Assembly: GCA_019239785.1 (NCBI GenBank)
Contig: JAFAZM010000056.1
Coordinates: forward strand, 1-14,502
From: Sphingomonadaceae bacterium
GTDB taxonomy: Bacteria > Pseudomonadota > Alphaproteobacteria > Sphingomonadales > Sphingomonadaceae
Direction of reading: 5' to 3'
DNA: 14,502 nucleotides
Below, in pieces: positions 1-6,847 of this stretch. The stretch's first letter is position 1. Every line of letters begins with the position of its first letter. The notes beneath the pieces were generated by a model, which was given only the letters and a program-made list of their open reading frames with translations, was not told the origin of the DNA and did no database searches. The position numbers and the translations under genes were made by a program.

Positions 1-41
1 ACGACGGCCGGGGGGAGGATCGCGGCTTCGTCCTTCCGCGG

Positions 42-422
42 ATGCTGTTGCCGATCCCGATCGTCTGCTTTGCCGCTGCGCTCCTCGCCGACGTCGGTTA
101 TGCCGACACCGCTCTCATTCCCTGGCTCGACTTCTCGAACTGGCTGATTCTCGCCGGCCTGCTCGCCGGCGCCGCCGCAGCCATCCTGTTGCTGATCGAC
201 TTCGTTCGAAGCCGGCGGGTGCGCGGCAGCGCACGAGCGAGAGCCCACCTGCTGTTCTTCTACGCCGCGCTCCTCGTCGAGCTGTTCAACATGTTCGTCC
301 ATGATCGCGACGGGTGGACGGCGGTCGTCCCGACCGGCTTCACCCTGTCGGTCATCGGCCTGGTCCTGGCCCTGATCGCCGGCTGGTTGTCGCGCCCGAA
401 GCTGGTGGAATCGACGCCGTGA
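42..422 (+). CDS. DUF2231-like integral membrane protein, possibly 5'-truncated
   Basis: This 126-residue reading is very hydrophobic, with about four membrane segments near residues 3-18, 33-55, 67-85 and 98-116. The opening (LLPIPIVCF...LADVGY), the W-L-D-F-S-N-W stretch before the second helix and the closing helix ending in G-W-L resemble the DUF2231 family, whose biochemical role is unknown. The reading frame is open back to position 3 without a stop, and no Shine-Dalgarno sequence sits at the usual distance before the ATG at 42 (a GGGGAGG lies about 25 bases upstream). The true start may therefore be upstream of the window. The stop TGA shares bases with the GTG start of the next gene, so the two are probably one transcript and translationally coupled. 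The family call rests on remembered sequence character, not a search. Confidence 0.7.
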   Translation: MLLPIPIVCFAAALLADVGYADTALIPWLDFSNWLILAGLLAGAAAAILLLIDFVRSRRVRGSARARAHLLFFYAALLVELFNMFVHDRDGWTAVVPTGFTLSVIGLVLALIAGWLSRPKLVESTP

Positions 423-1732
423 CCCGAAATCGCGTCGCCCTCGCCGCGCTGTTCGCTCTTGCCGCATGCGGCCAGAGCCAGACCGTCGATCCGATGCAGC
501 AGGTCGGGCCCAACCCCGTCCTGCCGGAGCCGTCGGAAGATCTCGTGCCGCGCGCGCATTTCCCCAGGGCCGTGGGCTGGGCAGCCGGCGAAGCGCCTGC
601 CGTCCCCGCAGGCTTCAGGATCCAGGCGATGGCGACGGGATTGAGGAGCGTGCGCAACATCTATCCGCTGGCAAACGGCGACATCCTGGCCGTGCAGTCC
701 GCCAAGGAAACGCCCGAGCCCGTCGAGCGCCCCAAGAATGCATTCTTCAACTATCTCTTCCAGACGGTCCATGGCGCGGACAGCGGTTCGACCAACCGCA
801 TCGTGCTCCTCCGCGATGCCGACGGTGACGGAAATCCCGAGCTGCAGACCGTCCTCCTCGACAATCTCAACGTCCCGTTCGGCGTCGTTCAGGTGGGGAA
901 CTATCTCTACGTCGCGGACACCGACGCCATCCTCAGGTTTCCATTCACGCCCGGCCAGACGCGGATCACCGGCGCGCCGACCAGGATCGTCGAGCTCCCG
1001 GCGGGCCGGATCAATCATCATTTCACCAAGAGCCTGACCGCGAACGCGGACGGCTCGATACTCTATGTCGGCGTCGGGTCGAACAGCAACGTGGGCGAGC
1101 GCGGCCCCGAGGCGGAGACGGACCGCGCGATGATCTGGGAGGTCGATCCGAGGACGGGCGCGCACCGGATCTTTGCGAGCGGCCTCCGCAATCCGAACGG
1201 CCTCACCTTCTATCCCGGCAGCAGCATCTTATGGACGGTCGTCAATGAGCGCGACGAGCTCGGCCCGAACCTGGTACCCGACTATATGACCTCGGTTCGT
1301 CCCGGCGGCTTCTACGGATGGCCCTACAGCTATTACGGACAGCATGTCGATCCGCGAGTCCAGCCGCAGCGGCCGGACCTGGTCGCGAGAGCGATCGCGC
1401 CGGATTATGCGCTGAGCTCTCATGTCGCGCCGCTCGGGCTCACCTTCTACACCGGCACGAGCTTCCCGCCGATGTTCCGCGGCGGCGCGTTCGTCGGTGA
1501 GCATGGCAGCTGGAACCGCTATGAGCCGAATGGCTACAGAATCGTGTTCATCCGCTTTGCCGGCGGCCGGCCGGTCGGGAACCCGCTCCCCTTCGCCACG
1601 AACTTCCTGGACAGCGATGGGAACTCCCGAGGCCGCCCGGTCGGCGTTGCAGTCGACCGCACCGGCGCCCTGCTGGTCGCTGACGATGCAGCGAGCAGGG
1701 TGTGGCGCATCAGCTACGTCGGCGTTCGCTAG
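419..1732 (+). CDS. PQQ-dependent sugar (L-sorbosone-type) dehydrogenase, predicted lipoprotein
   Basis: The product is 437 residues if read from the GTG at 419, which overlaps the upstream TGA as GTGA. This start gives a short basic-hydrophobic leader ending in the lipobox L-A-A-C (Cys17), so the enzyme is predicted to be lipid-anchored on the periplasmic side. A start at 314 would add 35 residues antisense-like in character and lose the lipoprotein leader. The rest is a six-bladed beta-propeller of the sorbosone/soluble glucose dehydrogenase type. It has NRIVLLRDADGDG (a D-x-D-x-D calcium-like loop, residues 133-141), INHHFTKSL with the candidate catalytic histidines 200-201, GLRNPNGLTFYP (255-266), the G-F-Y-G-W-P-Y-S-Y-Y block (297-306), H335 and GEHGSWNR (360-367). 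Family members oxidise aldoses or aldehydes using PQQ. The substrate is unknown here, and no pqq genes are in view. Confidence 0.88.
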   Translation: MTRNRVALAALFALAACGQSQTVDPMQQVGPNPVLPEPSEDLVPRAHFPRAVGWAAGEAPAVPAGFRIQAMATGLRSVRNIYPLANGDILAVQSAKETPEPVERPKNAFFNYLFQTVHGADSGSTNRIVLLRDADGDGNPELQTVLLDNLNVPFGVVQVGNYLYVADTDAILRFPFTPGQTRITGAPTRIVELPAGRINHHFTKSLTANADGSILYVGVGSNSNVGERGPEAETDRAMIWEVDPRTGAHRIFASGLRNPNGLTFYPGSSILWTVVNERDELGPNLVPDYMTSVRPGGFYGWPYSYYGQHVDPRVQPQRPDLVARAIAPDYALSSHVAPLGLTFYTGTSFPPMFRGGAFVGEHGSWNRYEPNGYRIVFIRFAGGRPVGNPLPFATNFLDSDGNSRGRPVGVAVDRTGALLVADDAASRVWRISYVGVR

Positions 1733-1733
1733 A

Positions 1734-1777
1734 GTGTTTTCGAGCCAGATGGACTCATCTGGCGACTCGGAAAACAC
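1734..1777 (+). repeat. Imperfect hairpin repeat immediately after the dehydrogenase stop
   Basis: The left arm GTGTTTTCGAGCCAGATG (1734-1751) faces a right arm from 1756 to 1777. CCAGATG/CATCTGG pairs perfectly around a GACT loop, and the outer GTGTTTTCGAG pairs with CTCG-G-AAAACAC with small bulges. The element begins two bases after the stop codon. It resembles dispersed GTGTTTTCGAG...AAAACAC repeats I recall from alphaproteobacterial genomes; that family link is from memory. Confidence 0.65.
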
Positions 1778-1794
1778 GGAAAACAAAGGAAACC

Positions 1795-1832
1795 AGACTC
1801 GTCCCCGGTTCAACCTAACCGGGAACGAGTCT
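1795..1832 (+). repeat. REP-like palindrome, copy A
   Basis: Two 16-base arms (AGACTCGTCCCCGGTT at 1795-1810 and AACCGGGAACGAGTCT at 1817-1832) flank a 6-base loop, with a single mismatch that is a G:U pair in RNA. The 30-base core at 1799-1828 matches the reverse complement of 14259-14288 at 28 of 30 positions, so this is a dispersed repeat and not a one-off hairpin. No T-run follows. Confidence 0.85.
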
Positions 1833-1910
1833 AAGGTCTAATCCAGATCACCCGCGCTCTCGGGACTCCGTTCATGTGCGGAGGTGGAGCCGGCCTGAGC
1901 TGCGGTCCCC

Positions 1911-2027
1911 CGTCATCCCGGCCCTTCGTCGCCACCTGCGGCGTCGCTCAGGATAAACTCCGCCCGGGATCTGGTTGAAGCCGTCGCGACTTCCGGTCAT
2001 GAGACCCCGGCCTTCGCCGGGGTGACG
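1911..2027 (+). repeat. 117-bp palindromic intergenic repeat with 12-bp terminal inverted repeats
   Basis: CGTCATCCCGGC at 1911-1922 is inverted as GCCGGGGTGACG at 2016-2027 (11 of 12 pairs). A second, perfect hairpin is nested at the right end: ACCCCGGC (2004-2011), CTTC loop, GCCGGGGT (2016-2023). Read on the minus strand, the element encodes the HPGEGRG...AGMTG type of peptide that recurs as a spurious ORF in sphingomonad genomes (from memory). It lies 14 bases beyond the stop of the minus-strand gene ending at 2041 and could protect or terminate that transcript. Confidence 0.75.
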
Positions 2028-2040
2028 TGCTGCTTCAAAT

Positions 2041-2580
2041 TCAATGCGGCGTGCTTGGCGGGACGAACGGCTCCTGGTGCTGCTGGTCGCCTTCATGGGC
2101 TTCGGCGCGCAGGCGCTCCTCGCGCTGGCGGCGGGCTTCCTCGACCATGCGGGTCCAGTTCACGTCGCCGGCGGCGCGGCGCTCGGCCTGGGCGTGGTTG
2201 ATGATCTGGTTGAGGCAGCCGGTGAAGCCGCCGGGGCCCGAGGTCGAGCAGCTGTCGGTGCCGGTGCGGCCGACATAGGCAAGCTCGGTCGCCCGATTGC
2301 TCCAGCTCTGGTTGGCCGCGGCATTGGGATTGTCGCGCAGGTTCGGCGGGATCCGGTAGCGCTCGGATTCGGGCAGCCGCGCGCAAACGGTGATCTCGTC
2401 GGGATCGGCGCTTGGGGTGCAGGGGTCGTCGCCATAGACGATCACTTGGTTGACCCGCGGCTCCGCCGCCGCCGGCGCCGGATGCGGGACCGGGACGCCT
2501 GGCGGCTGCGCCAGCGCTGGGGGGGCGAGCGCGATCGGGGCGGCGAATGCGATGGCGGCGGCGAAGGGGGCAATGCGCAT
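2041..2580 (-). CDS. Small secreted four-cysteine protein, function unknown
   Basis: The product is 179 residues from the ATG at 2580, chosen because it opens a clear signal peptide (MRIAPFAAAIAFAAPIALAP, cleavage probably after ALA-Q near residue 24) and has AGAGGA about 10 bases upstream. A longer frame back to 2691 would overlap coq7 and add only basic, proline-rich residues. The mature part has a proline/alanine-rich linker, a V-I-V-Y-G-D-D-P-C block, four cysteines (54, 66, 111, 122) able to form two disulfides, and a charged helical tail (about 143-165). I do not recognise a characterised family, though similar hypothetical proteins occur in sphingomonads as I remember. It starts four bases after the coq7 stop and is the last gene of the dsbB-containing run, so a periplasmic disulfide-bonded product is a reasonable inference. 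Confidence 0.8.
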   Translation of the reverse strand: MRIAPFAAAIAFAAPIALAPPALAQPPGVPVPHPAPAAAEPRVNQVIVYGDDPCTPSADPDEITVCARLPESERYRIPPNLRDNPNAAANQSWSNRATELAYVGRTGTDSCSTSGPGGFTGCLNQIINHAQAERRAAGDVNWTRMVEEARRQREERLRAEAHEGDQQHQEPFVPPSTPH

Positions 2581-2584
2581 GTCT

Positions 2585-3154
2585 TCAGATCCTCTTCGAC
2601 AGTTCGATGGCTGCGCGGCAGCCGATCCGGATCGCCGCATAGAGCAAGGGATAGCCCGGCGTCGATTCCGCGCCGGCCTCGAGCGCGGCATCGCGATGGG
2701 CGCGCTCGTCGGCGCGGAACCGGTCGATCGTCGCGGCGAGCGGCGGCTCCTCGCCGCCGAGCTCCTCGAGCTGCTCGCTGTAATGGGCGTCGATCTCGTC
2801 CTCGATCGCGGCGGTGCAGGCCATTGCGGCAGACGGGCCGATCAATGCGGTTGCGGCGCCGAGCGCATGGCCGGCCACCGCCCAGACGGGCTGGAGCAAG
2901 GTCGGGCGGACGCCGCGCTCGGCGAGCAGGGCGTCGAAGCGGCTGAGATGCTCGCGCTCCTGCGCGGCCATGCCGGCGATCAGCGGCGCGCTGCGATGGC
3001 GGTCGCCGAGCACGGCGAGCTGGCCCGCATAGATGCGGGTCGCGCCATATTCGCCGGCTTGGTCGACGCGCAGCATCGATGCGACGTCCGGGCGCGGATC
3101 GCCCGGGCGCCAGCCGGGCGCTACGCCGTCCGCGGTCGTCTGAGGCTCAGCCAT
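2585..3154 (-). CDS. coq7: Demethoxyubiquinone hydroxylase, Coq7 family
   Basis: This 189-residue protein carries the full six-ligand di-iron signature of Coq7/CAT5: E35 (DQAGEYGA), E66-x-x-H69 (EREH), E118 (AIEDEID) and E150-x-x-H153 (DERAH). The length and the R-V-D-Q-A-G-E-Y-G-A-T-R-I-Y opening are typical of bacterial members. Coq7 hydroxylates C6 of the demethoxyubiquinone ring, the penultimate step of ubiquinone synthesis, as a peripheral inner-membrane enzyme. Its start lies 34 bases inside the end of dsbB, and the next gene begins four bases after its stop, so it is embedded in one transcript. The first ATG is used because ATG27 would sit directly in front of the first iron ligand. 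Confidence 0.93.
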   Translation of the reverse strand: MAEPQTTADGVAPGWRPGDPRPDVASMLRVDQAGEYGATRIYAGQLAVLGDRHRSAPLIAGMAAQEREHLSRFDALLAERGVRPTLLQPVWAVAGHALGAATALIGPSAAMACTAAIEDEIDAHYSEQLEELGGEEPPLAATIDRFRADERAHRDAALEAGAESTPGYPLLYAAIRIGCRAAIELSKRI

Positions 3155-3597
3155 AGGATCACCAACGCGCTACCGAGCGAAAGGATCGCATTCCATCCGG
3201 CCATGGAGATGCCGAGGAACGACCATTGGATGTCGTCGCAGCGGACCATCGACCCGCTCATGATCGCTTTCAGGAAATCCTCCGTCGAGCCGCCGGCCGC
3301 CGCCGGTGCGGTGCATTGGGTGAAGCCCTTGAAATAGTGCAGCTCCACGCCGGCATGGTAGAAGCCGATCGCGCCGCTGACCGCGATCGCGAGCGCGGCC
3401 AGCAGCACGAACGTGCGGTCGCGCACGGCGAAGGCGAGCAAAGCGAGGACCAGAGCCGCCATGTGGGCGTAACGCTGCCACCAGCACATCTCGCAGGGCA
3501 CGAGCCCGCCCAGATATTGGGACCCGAACGCCGCGGCCAGCGCCACGGCCGGCACCAGCAGGGCGAGCGCCCTCGCTAGGCCTAGGGATCCCCCCAT
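3121..3597 (-). CDS. dsbB: Disulfide bond formation protein DsbB
   Basis: This 158-residue protein has four membrane segments (about 8-24, 43-58, 62-82 and 128-151). The periplasmic redox pairs are C35-E-M-C38, followed by W-W-Q-R-Y with the quinone-site arginine at 42, and C95...C120 in the second loop. DsbB reoxidises the periplasmic thiol oxidase DsbA and passes the electrons to ubiquinone. The ATG at 3597 lies five bases after the protease stop with no strong Shine-Dalgarno, so translation probably follows by coupling. Its 3' end overlaps coq7 by 34 bases. The neighbourhood joins a quinone user, a quinone-making enzyme and a secreted cysteine protein. Confidence 0.93.
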   Translation of the reverse strand: MGGSLGLARALALLVPAVALAAAFGSQYLGGLVPCEMCWWQRYAHMAALVLALLAFAVRDRTFVLLAALAIAVSGAIGFYHAGVELHYFKGFTQCTAPAAAGGSTEDFLKAIMSGSMVRCDDIQWSFLGISMAGWNAILSLGSALVILWLSLRRPRTA

Positions 3598-3602
3598 GAT
3601 GC

Positions 3603-4955
3603 TCAGCGGCTGGCGCTGCGGCGGCCAGCGGCGGTCGCGATCTGCGGCGCCGGCCCCAGATGCGAGAGCCGCGCGATCGTCTGCACCGCGTAATAGAGCT
3701 GATAGTCGGTGATGTGCCGCTCGGCGAGCTGGGCCGCGGTCAGCTGGAAGCGCGGATCGGGCCGGCCGTCATTCTGAATCACATCCTCCTGCACGCCGAT
3801 CTCGTTGATCAGGTGGCGGCGCAGGTCGGACTCGCGGATATTGTTGCGCGACTGGTAATCGGGATCGGTGAGCTGCGGCACGACGACGTCGGGGGCGATG
3901 CCGCCCTCCTGCACCGAGCGGCCCGACGGCGTGTAGTAGCGGGCGGTGGTGAGGCGGAGTGCGGTGGTGCCGTCGCCGAGCGGGATCAGGGTCTGGACCG
4001 AGCCCTTGCCGAAGGTGCGCGCGCCCATCACGATCGCGCGGCGATGGTCCTGCAGCGCGCCGGCGACGATCTCGGAGGCCGAGGCGGTCCCGGCATCGAC
4101 GAGGACGACGACCGGGAGGCCGTGGGCGGCGTCGCCGGGCCGGGCATAATAACGCTCGATGTCGGTGCGCCGCCGGCCGCGCTGCGAGACGATCTCGCCG
4201 CGGTCGAGGAACAGGTCGGAAAGGCCGACCGCCTGGTCGAGCAGGCCGCCCGGATTGGAGCGCAGATCGAGGATGTAGCCCAGCGGCGGATGGCCGAGCT
4301 GGCGCTCGATGTCCGCCATCGCGCGCTGGGTCGCGTCGGTGGTGACCCGGCTGAAGGTGGTGACGGTGAGGATGCCGACGCCGTCGCGGACCTCGGAGCG
4401 GACCGCCGGGATGTCGATGATCGCGCGGGTGATGGTCACGTCGAACGGCCGCTCGCGGCCGGGGCGGACGATGGTCAGCCGCACGCTGGTGCCCGGATTG
4501 CCGCGCATCCGCTCGACCGCCTCGTCGAGCGTGCCGCCGTAGAAGAGATGGCCGTCGATATGGGTGATGAAGTCGCCGGTCTTGAGGCCGGCCGTCGCGG
4601 CGGGGGCGCCGGGCGTCGCGGCCATCACCTTCACCGCGCCGTCCTCCATGGTGACGGTGAGGCCGAGGCCGCCATAATTGCCGTCGGTCGTCGTCATCAT
4701 GTTGCGATATTCGCGCGCGTCCATGTAGGACGAATGCGGATCGAGGCTGGCGAGCATGCCGTCGATCGCGCCGCGGATCAGGGTGGCGTCGTCGACCTGG
4801 TCGACATATTCGCCCTTCACCCGCTCGAACACGTTCATGAACTGGTCGAGCTCGCGATAGGAATTGACGTCGGTCTGGGCGAGCGAGGCCGCGGTGACCG
4901 GCACGAAGACGACGGCGCCGACCAGAGCCAGCGAGCGGATGAATTGATTGGCCAT
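3603..4955 (-). CDS. ctpA: Carboxyl-terminal processing protease, S41 family
   Basis: This 450-residue protein starts with an uncleaved or cleaved membrane leader (residues 7-26). An N-terminal helical region follows (LDPHSSYMDA near 71-80), then a PDZ domain (about 95-165, with YGGLGLTV and the G-L-K-T-G-D-F-I loop), and the S41 catalytic core. The nucleophile is Ser292 in G-T-A-S-A-S-E. The general base is Lys317 in T-F-G-K-G-S-V-Q, exactly 25 residues later as in E. coli Prc and B. subtilis CtpB, with Gln321 four residues on. Such enzymes trim or degrade periplasmic proteins from their C termini. The start has AGGA seven bases upstream. It is the first gene of the minus-strand cluster that runs into dsbB, coq7 and the secreted protein. 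Confidence 0.93.
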   Translation of the reverse strand: MANQFIRSLALVGAVVFVPVTAASLAQTDVNSYRELDQFMNVFERVKGEYVDQVDDATLIRGAIDGMLASLDPHSSYMDAREYRNMMTTTDGNYGGLGLTVTMEDGAVKVMAATPGAPAATAGLKTGDFITHIDGHLFYGGTLDEAVERMRGNPGTSVRLTIVRPGRERPFDVTITRAIIDIPAVRSEVRDGVGILTVTTFSRVTTDATQRAMADIERQLGHPPLGYILDLRSNPGGLLDQAVGLSDLFLDRGEIVSQRGRRRTDIERYYARPGDAAHGLPVVVLVDAGTASASEIVAGALQDHRRAIVMGARTFGKGSVQTLIPLGDGTTALRLTTARYYTPSGRSVQEGGIAPDVVVPQLTDPDYQSRNNIRESDLRRHLINEIGVQEDVIQNDGRPDPRFQLTAAQLAERHITDYQLYYAVQTIARLSHLGPAPQIATAAGRRSASR

Positions 4956-5040
4956 CGGGAATCCTGACTGAAAGGCTTTGCGCGGCTTCTACCGCCTTTT
5001 TAGGCGCGCGAAAAGCAACAGCGGATGAATGGCATGGCCG

Positions 5041-5055
5041 GTCCCGCGGCGGGAC
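5041..5055. repeat. Short perfect palindrome
   Basis: GTCCCGC at 5041-5047 and GCGGGAC at 5049-5055 pair perfectly around one base. It lies about 90 bases upstream of the ctpA start and next to the large palindromic repeat. A protein-binding site is possible, but nothing else supports that. Confidence 0.35.
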
Positions 5056-5072
5056 GGGTCAGGCTGGGCTCC

Positions 5073-5218
5073 CAGATCCTCCCCCAACGGGCGAGGGGGA
5101 CCGCCGCCGAAGGCGGTGGTGGAAGGGTGTCAGCGGTCGAGCCTATTCTCAGAGGCTGATACCCCACCACCACGCCGCTGCGCGGCGCGGTCCCCCTCCC
5201 CTTGCAGGGGAGGATCTG
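5073..5218 (+). repeat. 146-bp palindromic MITE-like repeat
   Basis: The ends are a perfect 12-base inverted repeat, CAGATCCTCCCC (5073-5084) and GGGGAGGATCTG (5207-5218). Further inside, GAGGGGGACCG (5093-5103) pairs perfectly with CGGTCCCCCTC (5188-5198), and GGTGGTGG (5115-5122) with CCACCACC (5164-5171), so almost the whole element can fold into one long hairpin. I see no transposase and no convincing target duplication. It sits between the 3' end of the small acidic gene and the promoter side of ctpA. Confidence 0.8.
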
Positions 5219-5232
5219 ACTCTTCGACAGTG

Positions 5233-5433
5233 CTAAGATGCCGGCGGCTCGGGCTCGCCATCCGGCGCCGGCTGTTCCACATCGCCCTCGGCCTGCGCCG
5301 CGCCGGCCAGCAGCGCCGCATCCTCGGAGCCGTGCTCGCCGAACAGGCCCTCGCCGGGATGGGCGTCGGGAACCTGGTCGAGCGGGTCGGGGAGCTGGGC
5401 CTCCCTCGTCTCGGGCGTGCGCGGATCGGTCAT
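5233..5433 (-). CDS. Small acidic proline-rich protein, function unknown
   Basis: The product is 66 residues. The ATG is preceded by AAGGAGG four bases away, the best ribosome binding site in the window, which is the main reason to accept so short a gene. The protein is acidic, rich in Pro, Glu, Asp and Ala, with no membrane segment, cysteine or known motif, and is probably partly disordered and cytoplasmic. It diverges from the M20 peptidase gene across 83 bases, so they may share a promoter region. Its 3' end runs into the 146-bp palindromic repeat 15 bases beyond the stop. I do not recognise the family. Confidence 0.6.
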   Translation of the reverse strand: MTDPRTPETREAQLPDPLDQVPDAHPGEGLFGEHGSEDAALLAGAAQAEGDVEQPAPDGEPEPPAS

Positions 5434-5516
5434 GGTTCCTCCTTCCGCCTGCGAAACGCACGAGCGCGGCAGGGGTTCGATCTTGACCGGCGGACGGCGA
5501 CGGGGAAGGGGGCGGC

Positions 5517-6824
5517 ATGCGCTACGCCCTGCTGCTTCCCATGCTCGCCCTCATCGCCACCGCCGTCCCCGCCGAGGCCCGCCTCGGCCGCGAGGAGCAG
5601 GCGATCGCCGCCACTGTCGACCGCGAGGCCGACCGCACCATCGCCCTGCTCGAGCGTATGGTGAACCGGAACAGCGGCACCCTGAACCTGCCGGGCGTGA
5701 CCGCGGTCGGCGAGATGGTGCGGGCCGAGCTCGAGCCTTTGGGCTTCGAGGTGCGTTGGATCGACATGCACGCGACCGGCCGCGCCGGCCATATCGTCGC
5801 CACCCATCGCGGCAACGGGCGCGGCAAGCGCATCCTGCTGATCGGCCATCTCGACACGGTCTTCGAGCCGGAAAGCCCGTTCCAGGCCTTCACCCGGAAC
5901 GGCGACCGCGCCACCGGCCCCGGCGTCGGCGACTGCAAGGGCGGCGACGCGGTGCTGGTCGCCGCGCTCCGGGCGATGCAGGCCGCCGGCACCTTGCGCA
6001 ATGCGGACATCATGGTGGTGATGACCGGCGACGAGGAACGGCCCGGCGCGCCGATCGCGGCCGCCCGCCGCGACCTGATCGAGGCCGGCCGCTGGGCCGA
6101 CGTCGCGCTCGAGTTCGAGAATCTGGCCAGCGAAGGCGGCCGCGACTTCGGCACGGTCGCCCGTCGCAGCGCGACGAGCTGGACGCTCACCACGCACGGC
6201 CGCTCAGGCCACAGCTCCGGCGTGTTCGGCGGCGAGCTGGGCTATGGCGCGATCTACGAGATGGCGCGGATCCTCGATTCCTTCCGCCGCGAGCTGCCCG
6301 AGCCCGACCTCACCTACAATGTCGGCGTGCTGGCGGGCGGCACCCCGGCGGCGATCGACGGCGACGGCTTCCGGGTCACCGCCTCGGGCAAGACCAACAT
6401 CACCGCCGAGACCGCGATCGCCCGGGGCGATTTGCGCGCGCTGACCCCCGAGCAGGAGGCGCGCGTGCGCGCCCGCATGCAGGCGATCGTCGCCCAGCAT
6501 CTGCCGCGGACCGAGGCGGAGCTGGTCTTCTCCGAGGATTCCTACCCTCCGATGGCGCCGACCGCCGGCAACCGCGCCTTGCTCGCGCAGCTGAACGGGG
6601 TGAACCGCGATCTCGGCCTGCCCGAAATGCCGGAATACGATCCGGCCAAGCGCGGCGCCGCCGATTCGAGCTTCGTCGCCGGCGACGCCGACACCCTCGC
6701 CGGCATGGGCGCGGCCGGCGGCGGCGCCCATGCGGAAGGGGAGTGGATCTCGCTCGCCAGCCTCAGCCGCCAGGCCAAGCGCGCCGCCATCCTGATGACG
6801 CGGCTTTCAAGGGAAGCGCGCTAG
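5517..6824 (+). CDS. Secreted M20-family zinc metallopeptidase (carboxypeptidase G2-like)
   Basis: This 435-residue protein has a signal peptide (residues 1-21, MRYALLLPMLALIATAVPAE) and the M20 di-zinc fold. Candidate ligands and catalytic residues are H111-L-D113, bridging D139 in GPGVGD, the general base in G-D-E173-E174, an acidic residue in A-L-E-F-E-N (199-201), and H405 in GGGAH. The dimerisation (lid) domain is at about 213-325, with the GRSGHSS motif. The layout is closest to carboxypeptidase G2-like exo-enzymes that remove C-terminal residues such as glutamate, but specificity cannot be read from sequence. The ATG has GGAAGGGGG just upstream. The gene converges on the GFA-fold gene with a 23-base gap and no visible terminator. 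Confidence 0.88.
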   Translation: MRYALLLPMLALIATAVPAEARLGREEQAIAATVDREADRTIALLERMVNRNSGTLNLPGVTAVGEMVRAELEPLGFEVRWIDMHATGRAGHIVATHRGNGRGKRILLIGHLDTVFEPESPFQAFTRNGDRATGPGVGDCKGGDAVLVAALRAMQAAGTLRNADIMVVMTGDEERPGAPIAAARRDLIEAGRWADVALEFENLASEGGRDFGTVARRSATSWTLTTHGRSGHSSGVFGGELGYGAIYEMARILDSFRRELPEPDLTYNVGVLAGGTPAAIDGDGFRVTASGKTNITAETAIARGDLRALTPEQEARVRARMQAIVAQHLPRTEAELVFSEDSYPPMAPTAGNRALLAQLNGVNRDLGLPEMPEYDPAKRGAADSSFVAGDADTLAGMGAAGGGAHAEGEWISLASLSRQAKRAAILMTRLSREAR

Positions 6825-6847
6825 GGCTTTGGGCCGGCGCCTCTCCG

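Larger units (their letters stand above)
1733..2040. other. Gene-free gap filled with palindromic repeats
   Basis: No credible gene lies in these 308 bases. The gap starts directly after the dehydrogenase stop and ends at the stop of a minus-strand gene, so it separates converging transcripts. It holds three palindromic repeats, listed separately. The part at 1833-1910 shows nothing I can name. No hairpin here is followed by a clear T-run, so I do not call a classical intrinsic terminator, although the hairpins may end transcription from both sides. Confidence 0.7.

Noticed and set aside
1872..2096. A minus-strand ORF of 74 codons in the gap after the dehydrogenase
   Set aside because: It is encoded almost entirely by the palindromic repeat, and such peptides recur as spurious ORFs.
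3660..4967. A 435-codon plus-strand frame opposite the S41 protease
   Set aside because: It is the antisense shadow of a high-GC gene, rich in repeated G-A-D-R-type codons, with no motif, while the minus strand has full catalytic signatures.
4993..5006. A small hairpin CGCCT-TTTT-AGGCG upstream of ctpA as a terminator
   Set aside because: The stem is only five bases, no T-run follows on either strand, and it lies upstream and not downstream of a gene.
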